Below are positions 37,754 to 44,657 of a DNA stretch of 48,049 nucleotides, one piece after another. The DNA comes from a virus, in the IMG/VR virus record IMGVR_UViG_3300010885_020780, positions 1 to 48,049 of that record; one strand, given 5' to 3'. The notes under the pieces are model-generated. The model was given only the letters and a program-made list of their open reading frames with translations, searched no databases and was not told the DNA's origin. The stretch's first letter is position 1. Each line of letters begins with the position of its first letter. The position numbers and the translations under genes are program-made.

Positions 37754-37758
37754 ATCTT

Positions 37759-37766
37759 ATAAATAG
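37759..37766 (-). promoter_or_regulatory. CTATTTAT element, 5-base spacing
   Basis: Minus-strand CTATTTAT, 5 bases before the ATG at 37753. Confidence 0.45.
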
Positions 37767-37789
37767 TAAAAAAGGTCATTTTTTCCCCA

Positions 37790-37960
37790 AAAATTATTTT
37801 ATTTGATTTAGGGGATTATCCCCCCTATATGACATTCTGACAGTATAGTATAGGGGGATACCGCAGGGAGGGGGGGTCTACCCCACCCCATAGGGGAGTA
37901 TGGACCCGGGGACTTATCAATAGTTATGAACACCTCCCCTCCCTACATGTTAATAACTAA
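37790..37960. other. GC-rich structured intergenic stretch
   Basis: No gene seen. Contains GGGGATTATCCCC, CCCCTATA ... TATAGGGG flanking a 17-base loop, a run of seven G's, and TAGTTAT ... ATAACTA arms. Base composition is sharply different from the AT-rich flanks. Confidence 0.6.
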
Positions 37961-37961
37961 A

Positions 37962-37986
37962 AACCCCCACTTCAATAGTGAGGGTT
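37962..37986 (-). terminator. Rho-independent terminator
   Basis: AACCCCCACT-TCAAT-AGTGAGGGTT hairpin, directly after the stop at 37991. Confidence 0.7.
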
Positions 37987-37990
37987 AATG

Positions 37991-38428
37991 TTAATAAGTT
38001 TCATCAAGTTCAATAGGAACTGTCAGGTTGTCAATGAGGTGATATTGTCCGACCATGAATCTTCTATCATATGTCATCCTTAGGTCTTGTGGAATGGCGG
38101 GGGACTTCTGAGTTGCTTCAATGGTGTCGTTAAGTAACTGTGTTGTTTCTCTCATCTCATCAGTGGACCCTTCGAAGTACATGGAGATAACGGTTGTGTC
38201 ATAGTCTTCCTTATTTCTTACTGCACTATCAATCCACCGGGCCACCTTCCAATCATATTCATTCCCCAACTCATAGGGGTCAATGTATATGTCAAGGAAT
38301 AGGACATACTTATATTTCTCCAATCCGGGGATGTCAAGTTGAACATCTTTTATCCATGGGTATTCTCTCATTAGGACCTTCCTAACAATCTTATATGTGT
38401 AGTTGTTTAATATTTCTTCTGATGTCAT
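37991..38428 (-). CDS. Hypothetical protein
   Basis: 145 residues, MTSEEILNNYTYKIVRKVLM, then REYPWIKDVQLD, like 25231-25494 (LKDEYPQIKNIHV). The middle has YVLFLDIYIDPYELGNEYDW. GTATTTAT 4 bases before the ATG. Confidence 0.65.
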   Translation of the reverse strand: MTSEEILNNYTYKIVRKVLMREYPWIKDVQLDIPGLEKYKYVLFLDIYIDPYELGNEYDWKVARWIDSAVRNKEDYDTTVISMYFEGSTDEMRETTQLLNDTIEATQKSPAIPQDLRMTYDRRFMVGQYHLIDNLTVPIELDETY

Positions 38429-38432
38429 GATA

Positions 38433-38440
38433 ATAAATAC
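38433..38440 (-). promoter_or_regulatory. GTATTTAT element, 4-base spacing
   Basis: TTAAGTATTTAT on the minus strand, 4 bases before the ATG at 38428. Confidence 0.6.
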
Positions 38441-38459
38441 TTAATTAAATGTTAAATTG

Positions 38460-38491
38460 TTTGGCGGGGTCATTATAAATCATTACCTTTG
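38460..38491 (+). promoter_or_regulatory. Bacteroidota-type promoter of a small transcript
   Basis: TTTG at 38460-38463, 20 bases, TACCTTTG at 38484-38491. No gene longer than 25 codons follows. Confidence 0.55.
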
Positions 38492-38495
38492 TATC

Positions 38496-38596
38496 ACTGA
38501 ATCGGTCACACTTCATTTTTAGATGAAGAATCAACCCGACAGGGGGCGAACCGGGTGGTGGAAGAGTGGACGGATGAGCGCCCCATATTTTTTTTT
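38496..38596 (+). ncRNA. Candidate structured small RNA
   Basis: About 100 bases between the promoter at 38460-38491 and a stem (GGGGCG ... CGCCCC) followed by nine T's. Internal hairpin CTTCAT-TTTTAG-ATGAAG and CCCG...CGGG pairing. Alternative: a 25-codon frame at 38523-38600 (MKNQPDRGRTGWWKSGRMSA ...). Confidence 0.4.
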
Positions 38597-38676
38597 ATAA
38601 ACCCCGCCCATTAATGAGAATATGATAATGGACCCTATATGGTTCTGAAAATTATTCTTAATAAAACCCCGGATTG

Positions 38677-38707
38677 TTTGTGGATTCCATAATTTGGACT
38701 ATCTTTG
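38677..38707 (+). promoter_or_regulatory. Bacteroidota-type promoter
   Basis: TTTG at 38677-38680, 19 bases, TATCTTTG at 38700-38707, 8 bases before the ATG at 38716. Confidence 0.75.
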
Positions 38708-38715
38708 TGTTACTT

Positions 38716-38805
38716 ATGAGAAACTTATTAAAATACTTGCTTATCGGTTGGATTGTTGCCGGAGTATATCGTGTTCTGACCGGTGGGGATAAACGACGAT
38801 ATTAG
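38716..38805 (+). CDS. 29-residue membrane peptide
   Basis: MRNLLKYLLIGWIVAGVYRV, then LTGGDKRRY: one membrane span with a basic tail. A very good host-type promoter stands 8 bases upstream, which is the main support. It lies antisense to the 3' end of 38728-39039. Too short for a family call; small phage peptides of this kind can target host membrane proteins. Confidence 0.55.
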   Translation: MRNLLKYLLIGWIVAGVYRVLTGGDKRRY

Positions 38806-39039
38806 TCTTTGACATTCGTTGAGAATATCTAAAGAGGAATAATCCCCGCCCATATCATATAGTCCTTCCACCTTGGCGTCCACACATGCCCAAGAGTTCA
38901 TGCTTAGTGGTTTCCTATTGAACCCCACCTTTACCTTCTCGAAATATAGAACCCCCTTTTGAATGAGGTTGTGGTCTGAGATGGTTATTCTAATTACCCC
39001 CTCATCCACATAATCTATGTTGAATATTAAATCTTCCAT
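38728..39039 (-). CDS. Hypothetical protein
   Basis: 103 residues, MEDLIFNIDYVDEGVIRITI, then VLYFEKVKVGFNRKPLSM and SLDILNECQRLISSFI. Beta-rich first half. Its last 26 codons overlap the plus-strand peptide gene. The composition is that of a real gene but GC content is higher than usual. Confidence 0.5.
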   Translation of the reverse strand: MEDLIFNIDYVDEGVIRITISDHNLIQKGVLYFEKVKVGFNRKPLSMNSWACVDAKVEGLYDMGGDYSSLDILNECQRLISSFIPTGQNTIYSGNNPTDKQVF

Positions 39040-40026
39040 GTATGTTTTCTTTAAGTATAGTTAAGGAACGTATAAAAATAAAGATGTTAAGTGGCGGGGA
39101 ACGTCCCTGACATGGTGTCAGTTGATAAAAAAATGTTTGGTTGTTGATAAGTTTGGGGGTAATTTATTAGGATTTGTCAGAATGTCAGTCGAGGTTTCGC
39201 TAAGGGATAATCCCTTTCCCCGCATTTAACCCCCACCACATTACCATTCTCCCCCACATTTTACCACCATATCCTGTGTGATTATACTGTAAAGACCACT
39301 TTTTCCCCTCTCACGACCCCTACAGGACCAGTTTTTTACTATATACAAAACCTGGCAAAAAGAGTAGAGAGTAGTGCAAGACGCGGGGAAACGAATGTAA
39401 TGAGTGTTATGATAGTATTATAATACTTCAACGAGGGTGACCGATATTACTTAATGGACCATTCATAGACCATTATATGTCCTTTCATAGGAAGACAAGT
39501 CGTAGGTGGATATATAATAAAAGTTATTATTCGTATCACTCATGTGAGTTTTAAACTGACTACACTGATACAAAACATAACTTATTATAGTGTCCTGTCA
39601 TTGTTCATTTCATTTTATTGTTCATTGTAAATGAACATCCTTTAATAATGAACACTCACCGGATTACTAATACCACTTCGTTTATTGTCTTGTCGTTAGT
39701 TGGGGACCCCGAACATTAGGGGCGGGGATAGTTTACTGTTTACTATTAACAGTAAATAGTAAAAAGAATTATTATCCGGTTATTGGTAGTAAAAAGGTTA
39801 TGGACCGATAATGAATATACGTATTTATCCGTATATATACGAATGGGTATACGAATTTAAAATAGTAAAGGATGAAACTATGAGTGAATCCGGAGTGTAG
39901 TGGGAACTGACCGACAGGGAAGTGGAACGGAACATAGGTATGAACGAATGGTTTAATCCTTTAGTATTTTCCTTATTGTAATCTATCATATGGTCCGAGT
40001 CGTTAATCCCCGACCCCTTTATAATA
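39040..40026. other. 1-kb gene-free region rich in dyads; origin candidate
   Basis: I see no convincing gene. It holds many inverted repeats: CTGACA-TGG-TGTCAG (near 39107), AAGGGATAATCCCTT, the palindrome AGTATTATAATACT, TGTTCATT-GTA-AATGAACA with further GTTCAT copies near 39600-39660, TTTACTGTT ... AACAGTAAA near 39733, GGGGACCCC, and CGTATATATACG near 39830. G/C tracts alternate with AT blocks. Such a region may be a replication origin or a cluster of untranslated RNA and regulatory sites. Confidence 0.5.
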
Positions 40027-40029
40027 AAA

Positions 40030-40053
40030 AACCCCCACCGGTAAGTGAGGGTT
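40030..40053 (-). terminator. Rho-independent terminator
   Basis: AACCCCCACC-GGTAA-GTGAGGGTT hairpin with A-run, beyond the stop at 40057. Confidence 0.8.
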
Positions 40054-40056
40054 GTA

Positions 40057-40488
40057 TTAAATATACTGACTTAACATCATCCTAAATAGTAAATCTATTG
40101 CATCCGAGGGTAATTCTTCGTATTTGGGGTAATATGTCATAATTCCTCCATTATCCTTATAAACAATAACTTTAACATTATCTTTATGTAATCCTTCTAT
40201 TTGGTGTTTGTCTCCATCTTCTTCTTTAAATCGAATTGGAGGTTGTCGTATTATTTCAAGACTAAAATAATTACCATCATTTATTTGATTAGATTGGTCT
40301 TTGATATAATTAATCTTATCTTCATCTGTAAAATATTTCTCCACTGCATCGTAGTCACCCACCATTCTAAATGTATTATCTATCCCAACAGTATTAATCA
40401 TGTTCTTTATAACCTTATCCATTCTGTCTTCAGTTATTACCCCACCCATTATCTCGTGTATTCTTTCTATGTTCTCTTGTAAATTCAT
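40057..40488 (-). CDS. Tagged protein (MNLQENI tag)
   Basis: 143 residues, MNLQENIERIHEIMGGVITE, then DRMDKVIKNMINTVGIDNTF. Paralog of the next gene along most of its length (MVGDYDAVEKYFTDEDKINY against MVGNIDLIEPYLKEVDKTNY). The tag ends in ITED. Three bases after the paralog. Unknown function. Confidence 0.72.
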   Translation of the reverse strand: MNLQENIERIHEIMGGVITEDRMDKVIKNMINTVGIDNTFRMVGDYDAVEKYFTDEDKINYIKDQSNQINDGNYFSLEIIRQPPIRFKEEDGDKHQIEGLHKDNVKVIVYKDNGGIMTYYPKYEELPSDAIDLLFRMMLSQYI

Positions 40489-40491
40489 GTC

Positions 40492-40911
40492 TTACTTTCT
40501 AACTAAAATTCTAAATATTTCATCAACAATTTGTGATGGTAAACTCTCATATACAACTCTATTGTCACCCACATTATGACCACGATAGTAAATATCAATA
40601 TACGCTCTGTCCCTACCTAAATAACCAATTTGTTTGTGGTCATTATTAACTTCGTCAAAGAAAATTGGTTCTTCTCCTATCTCCCTTAAACTAACACCAC
40701 CTCTACCTAATTCAGCAACTTTATCTTTAATGTAATTTGTTTTATCAACCTCTTTTAAATATGGCTCAATCAAATCAATATTTCCCACCATTTTAATGGT
40801 AGTAGGAATCCCTAAATCATCAATCATTTTCTTTATTAAATCCGTATCTTTATCCTCGGTAATAATCCCCATCATTGATTGGATTCTATATATGTTCTCT
40901 TGTAAGTTCAT
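40492..40911 (-). CDS. Tagged protein (MNLQENI tag), paralog of previous
   Basis: 139 residues from MNLQENIYRIQSMMGIITED. A longer in-frame reading to 41013 crosses a terminator and the upstream gene. Body as in 40057-40488: DLIKKMIDDLGIPTTIKMVG and RVVYESLPSQIVDEIFRIL. ATATTTAT 4 bases before the ATG. Confidence 0.72.
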   Translation of the reverse strand: MNLQENIYRIQSMMGIITEDKDTDLIKKMIDDLGIPTTIKMVGNIDLIEPYLKEVDKTNYIKDKVAELGRGGVSLREIGEEPIFFDEVNNDHKQIGYLGRDRAYIDIYYRGHNVGDNRVVYESLPSQIVDEIFRILVRK

Positions 40912-40915
40912 AATA

Positions 40916-40923
40916 ATAAATAT
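40916..40923 (-). promoter_or_regulatory. ATATTTAT element, 4-base spacing
   Basis: Minus-strand ATATTTAT, 4 bases before the ATG at 40911. Confidence 0.5.
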
Positions 40924-40927
40924 AAAA

Positions 40928-40952
40928 AAAGGGAGAATATTATCTCCCCTTT
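40928..40952 (-). terminator. Terminator-like hairpin
   Basis: AAAGGGAGA-ATATTA-TCTCCCCTTT hairpin between 40492-40911 and the end of the 40961 gene. Confidence 0.6.
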
Positions 40953-40960
40953 GTTTTATT

Positions 40961-41242
40961 TTACCTACCTTCGTATTGCCATAATACCGCGTTACAATAT
41001 GCGTGTACCGCACCTTCAGTCATATTGGTCTTATGACAATGTTGTAAATGAATTGGGTGGTCTAAAAACCCTTGTGGGAATAATCGCCAATTGATTGGTT
41101 TACTTGTTATTATTGCAGGTGATGTCTCATCTAATGTCTCCCCACAATACATACATAAATTGTTCTGTTCTTTGATATATTGTAACCTAACCTCTCTTCG
41201 TTGTGGCTGAGTTAATTTTGTGTAGTCTGTTGGTAAATTCAT
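40961..41242 (-). CDS. Endonuclease VII/HNH-like zinc nuclease
   Basis: 93 residues. CMYCGETLDE (first zinc Cys pair), then HPIHLQHCHKTNMTEGAVHA and YCNAVLWQYEGR. The H-x-x-H-x-H-K-T ... G-x-V-H-x-x-C-N layout matches the core of recombination endonuclease VII and related phage HNH proteins, with Cys where the catalytic-region Asp of DHDH normally sits. It may resolve branched DNA. An iteron-like repeat lies upstream. Confidence 0.7.
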   Translation of the reverse strand: MNLPTDYTKLTQPQRREVRLQYIKEQNNLCMYCGETLDETSPAIITSKPINWRLFPQGFLDHPIHLQHCHKTNMTEGAVHAYCNAVLWQYEGR

Positions 41243-41288
41243 ATGAGAATAATAATCATAGGTATTTGTTTTGTCAAATTAAAACAGT

Positions 41289-41360
41289 GTGGTGAATTAT
41301 AGTTATTTGTGGTGAAATATGGTTATTTATCCCCCTCTTTTGGGAATTATGGTTATTTAC
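41289..41360. repeat. Tandem 20-base GTGGTGAAwTATrGTTATTT repeats
   Basis: Two adjacent 20-base copies at 41289-41308 and 41309-41328 and a diverged third at 41341-41359. Related sequence near 42452-42532. Confidence 0.8.
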
Positions 41361-41377
41361 CCCCTTTCCTGTGAATA

Positions 41378-42358
41378 TTACTTTTTTAAATGGTTAAATC
41401 TAAACTCTATCTTTGCTCCCTTTGGGTCTTCCGGAGTCCATCTAAATCTCTTACCCATATAATCAATTAATTCACCTCTCATTTTAATTTTGATTGCGTC
41501 TTCTACCTTGGTCTGATTAAGATTAGGAATCTCCCCTCTTAAATAGTTTTGCGGTGTGTCCACTTGTCTTCCACCGTCTCTATTAAAAACATCATATACA
41601 TCTATATTCACGATGGCCTTGTCGTCTTCTATATTTATATTTTTTACTTGGAACTTTATATTTGTGTTTGGAACTATTTGTTCCGGGTCTTGATACCAAT
41701 AATTATATGTCTTCGCCGTTTTCTTTCTCTTTGTTAAATCAGGTTCAATAGTTTTTAATTTCTGTATCTTATTTTTCATTACATCCTCGTGACTATATCC
41801 TCTTTCTATAAGTTCCATTTCCTTAGGAGTTAATGTAAATAAATTATCAAACTCTTTATTGTCCCATGATACAGGATTTGAATTGCTCATCTGTTTACTT
41901 GTAGATGAAGAATATCTTTTTGTCACCTCATACCACTTATCATCTTTGAATATATAAACCGGGTACCACCCGTATGATGCAACTTTATAATATGGAACTC
42001 TGTTTGGGTCTTTGGTCCAATATCCTTCTAAATTTGAACCCCTGAAAGGTAATTGAGCTATTGTATATAACTTTGCCTTTGGATTTGATACAACCTTCCC
42101 ACTTTGTTTTCTTGGGTCAACAAAATTTTCCTTTGTTAAGTTTGAATAGTCACCATCTTTTCTAAAGTTTAATACATACAACTCCAAAATATATTGTTCG
42201 AACCCTTTAGGTATTCCCATATATGGTGCAAAGTTTTTGATAGCCTCTAACAAAGACGCTCTTGTTCTATTCTTTTTCTTCTCCACATCTAACAACTTGA
42301 ATAACTTGGAGATTACTCTTAGTGATGGCTCATTGGATTGTTCCTCTATTCTTTTCAT
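41378..42358 (-). CDS. Hypothetical protein
   Basis: 326 residues, MKRIEEQSNEPSLRVISKLF. Helical N-terminal 80 residues, then aromatic-rich strands (GYWTKDPNRVPYYKVASYGW), a charged linker (IEPDLTKRKKTAK) and a beta-rich end with AKIEFRFNHLKK. Not recognised. ATATTTAT 5 bases upstream. Flanked on both sides by gene-free repeats. Confidence 0.65.
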   Translation of the reverse strand: MKRIEEQSNEPSLRVISKLFKLLDVEKKKNRTRASLLEAIKNFAPYMGIPKGFEQYILELYVLNFRKDGDYSNLTKENFVDPRKQSGKVVSNPKAKLYTIAQLPFRGSNLEGYWTKDPNRVPYYKVASYGWYPVYIFKDDKWYEVTKRYSSSTSKQMSNSNPVSWDNKEFDNLFTLTPKEMELIERGYSHEDVMKNKIQKLKTIEPDLTKRKKTAKTYNYWYQDPEQIVPNTNIKFQVKNINIEDDKAIVNIDVYDVFNRDGGRQVDTPQNYLRGEIPNLNQTKVEDAIKIKMRGELIDYMGKRFRWTPEDPKGAKIEFRFNHLKK

Positions 42359-42363
42359 TATTG

Positions 42364-42371
42364 ATAAATAT
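42364..42371 (-). promoter_or_regulatory. ATATTTAT element, 5-base spacing
   Basis: Minus-strand ATATTTAT, 5 bases before the ATG at 42358. Confidence 0.45.
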
Positions 42372-42451
42372 ATTGTTAATAGAAAAACCTCATCGTCAAT
42401 TATAAGGTTCCGGTCTTATATTGTGACTTTATAAGGATTGGAACTTATATT

Positions 42452-42532
42452 ACCCATTTTGGTAATAATGGAGATTATTACACATTTTGGTAATATGGTG
42501 AATTATGATTATCTTTGGTGAATAGTGATTAA
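42452..42532. repeat. Degenerate ATTTTGGTAATnATGG repeats
   Basis: ATTTTGGTAAT at 42456 and again 28 bases on, each followed by ATGGnGAnTTAT, plus TTGGTGAATAGTGATTA. Resembles the tandem repeats at 41289-41360. Confidence 0.65.
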
Positions 42533-42618
42533 AATGACTCACCCATTGTGAAAAACATTTATTGTGTGTGTGTTTATTATTTGGTGTTCCATTAAGATGC
42601 CCCTTTTAATCAAATAAA

Positions 42619-42626
42619 CTATTTAT
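42619..42626 (+). promoter_or_regulatory. CTATTTAT element, 4-base spacing
   Basis: CTATTTAT, gap AGTT, ATG at 42631. Confidence 0.5.
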
Positions 42627-42630
42627 AGTT

Positions 42631-43329
42631 ATGATAAAAAACAAACTAACTATTGTAATCCCCTCTAAAAATGAGAGCGGAATTATTGACAAAACTCTCA
42701 CATTACTTAATGAACAACACTATCTTTTTGGTATTCGTGTGATTATCTCTGATTCTTCAGATGATAATACTCGTAAGATTATTAAATCAGGGAAATACAC
42801 AAATTTAAAGATTAGAATTATTGATGGTGGATTACCAAGTATTGCAAGAAATAAAGGAGCTAAATTGGTTAAAACCCCTTATGTATTATTTTTGGATGCT
42901 GACATCTTTTTAACATCCCCATTTACAATATTTAATACTATCAACACCATTGAAGATGAAGACCTACATCTCCTTACCACTAAATTTAGGGTTGAGGGAT
43001 TTTATTCATTTGTCTTCCCAATATTTGAGTTCTTTAGGGACTTAACAATTAAGACGGCTCCTTGTGCTATTGGTGGGTTTATGATGTTTAAAATGTCAGA
43101 ATTTAAACTTCTTGGTGGATTTAATAATGATGATAAGTTTGCTGAAGACTTCCATCTTAGTATGAAAGTAAACCCTCAACAGTTTGGTGTGTCTAACGAA
43201 AAAGTGTATACAACCGATAGACGATTTAGAAAGAAAGGATTATGGTATATGATTAAAATGGCCTACCTTTCCAATAAAAATAAACATAATCCTGAGTTCT
43301 TTAAAGATGACCACAACTATTGGGTATAA
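42631..43329 (+). CDS. GT2-family glycosyltransferase
   Basis: 232 residues. GT-A fold signatures: LTIVIPSKNESGIIDKTL, VIISDSSDDNT, LPSIARNKGAKLV, the metal-binding LFLDADIF, and IGGFMMFKMSEFKLLGGFN followed by AEDFHLSMK (catalytic ED). Transfers a sugar from a nucleotide donor; acceptor unknown, plausibly a lipid or surface glycan. Its stop overlaps the LpxH-like phosphatase gene by 23 bases, so they are translated together. Confidence 0.88.
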   Translation: MIKNKLTIVIPSKNESGIIDKTLTLLNEQHYLFGIRVIISDSSDDNTRKIIKSGKYTNLKIRIIDGGLPSIARNKGAKLVKTPYVLFLDADIFLTSPFTIFNTINTIEDEDLHLLTTKFRVEGFYSFVFPIFEFFRDLTIKTAPCAIGGFMMFKMSEFKLLGGFNNDDKFAEDFHLSMKVNPQQFGVSNEKVYTTDRRFRKKGLWYMIKMAYLSNKNKHNPEFFKDDHNYWV

Positions 43330-44029
43330 ATGTGTTGTTCTATCCGACCTACATTTAGGTATGTCCGATAGTAAACCTAAAAAGATTCTTGAATTTCTCG
43401 ATACAATTAAAACTGATGTTCTTATCCTTAATGGAGACATTATTGATATTGATGCACTTAATCGTGGGAGTAAATGGAAGAATAAACATATGAAGGTTAT
43501 TATTAAACTATTGGACATGTCCCGTAATACCGAGATTATTTATATCAGAGGAAACCACGATAATGATGTAAAAGAATTATTCTCATCCGGAGTTGGAAAC
43601 ATTAAGTTTATGGATGAATATATCTATAATGTTGAAGATAAAAAGTATCTCGTCTTTCACGGTGATAAGATTGATATCACAACCAAATATAAATTCCTTA
43701 CACAGATTGGTTCCATTGGTTATGACTTCGCTCTTCGTCTTAATACTTGGTACAATAAGTATAGAGAATTCACAGGTAAACCATACTATAGTATCTCTAA
43801 AGTAATTAAAGAAAACTTTAAAAAAGCATTATCATTCATTAATGATTTTGAAATTAATGCTTGTGATTATGCCAAGACCCTTAATTGTGATGGTGTTATC
43901 TGTGGCCATATTCATATCCCCGCCATTAAAGAAATAAACGGAATCAAATATTATAACTCCGGTGATTGGGTGGAAAACTTCTCCACCCTTGTTCTTACTC
44001 AGGACAATGAATGGGTAATTATTTTTTAG
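43307..44029 (+). CDS. LpxH-like metallophosphatase
   Basis: 240 residues. Motifs SDLHLGMSD, LNGDIIDIDALN, IYIRGNHDN, VFHGDKIDI, CGHIHIPAIK and YYNSGDWVEN, in the order and style of the UDP-2,3-diacylglucosamine diphosphatase (LpxH) branch of metallophosphatases. Lipid A synthesis is a host pathway, so the phage copy could alter host envelope lipids. The link to a glycosyltransferase gene, overlapping by 23 bases, supports a glycolipid role. Exact substrate not provable here. Confidence 0.8.
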   Translation: MTTTIGYKCVVLSDLHLGMSDSKPKKILEFLDTIKTDVLILNGDIIDIDALNRGSKWKNKHMKVIIKLLDMSRNTEIIYIRGNHDNDVKELFSSGVGNIKFMDEYIYNVEDKKYLVFHGDKIDITTKYKFLTQIGSIGYDFALRLNTWYNKYREFTGKPYYSISKVIKENFKKALSFINDFEINACDYAKTLNCDGVICGHIHIPAIKEINGIKYYNSGDWVENFSTLVLTQDNEWVIIF

Positions 44030-44035
44030 TATTTC

Positions 44036-44066
44036 TTTGTATTATAAATTATTCTTTATATCTTTG
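44036..44066 (+). promoter_or_regulatory. Bacteroidota-type promoter, leaderless spacing
   Basis: TTTG at 44036-44039, 19 bases, TATCTTTG at 44059-44066, then 4 bases (CCTC) to the ATG at 44071. Confidence 0.75.
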
Positions 44067-44070
44067 CCTC

Positions 44071-44592
44071 ATGGAAATAGACTTATCAAAATATAGTATT
44101 GGAGAACTTGTTGGATTAAAGAACGAGGTTAGTAACATGATTAACAATTACAAGGATGGTTACTTTTACATCTGTAATGTTCGTTCATATGGTAGGAATT
44201 GGAGAGACAATAGTATTCATAATATTCACACACTTCAAACACTTTGTTATGAGTATGGTGGTGAGGATGGTATTGTTGATGTCTATTCTAATAATCCCGA
44301 CCTTTCCATGATTGAGAACTATGGTGACCTTATGTATATCGTCTCTGAATCTGATTATACCAAGTGGAAAGATTATGAGTATTTTAAAAATACTATTCCA
44401 TCCATTTCTAAAGAATTAGATGAATGGGAAAATAGAGATAATGTACCTTTTCTTTATCGTCCATCGTTTGCCCCATACTATAGTAGAGAAGAATTAGATA
44501 AGATGATTAAGAAACTTGCCGATGATGATATGTCGTTTATATTCCCCACCCCTTATAAACCGAATGAAGATTTAGATACTGATGATAACTAA
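44071..44592 (+). CDS. Hypothetical protein
   Basis: 173 residues from MEIDLSKYSIGELVGLKNEV. ATG 44071 is set by the promoter 4 bases upstream; the longer reading runs through the phosphatase gene. Helical N-terminus, then YFYICNVRSYGRNWRDNS. Acidic C-terminus. No family recognised. Confidence 0.6.
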   Translation: MEIDLSKYSIGELVGLKNEVSNMINNYKDGYFYICNVRSYGRNWRDNSIHNIHTLQTLCYEYGGEDGIVDVYSNNPDLSMIENYGDLMYIVSESDYTKWKDYEYFKNTIPSISKELDEWENRDNVPFLYRPSFAPYYSREELDKMIKKLADDDMSFIFPTPYKPNEDLDTDDN

Positions 44593-44644
44593 TCTCTCAT
44601 GTGGTGGCTATCATTAAATCCCAATCCCGTTTTTCTCTTATGAA

Positions 44645-44652
44645 CTATTTAT
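44645..44652 (+). promoter_or_regulatory. CTATTTAT element, 5-base spacing
   Basis: CTATTTAT, 5 bases, ATG at 44658. Confidence 0.5.
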
Positions 44653-44657
44653 AAACT

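Noticed and set aside
4711-44652. GTATTTAT as a Shine-Dalgarno or T4 late promoter (TATAAATA)
   Set aside because: It has no complementarity to the 16S rRNA tail, and in the gene direction it reads TATTTAT, the reverse complement of the T4 box, so it is treated as a different element.
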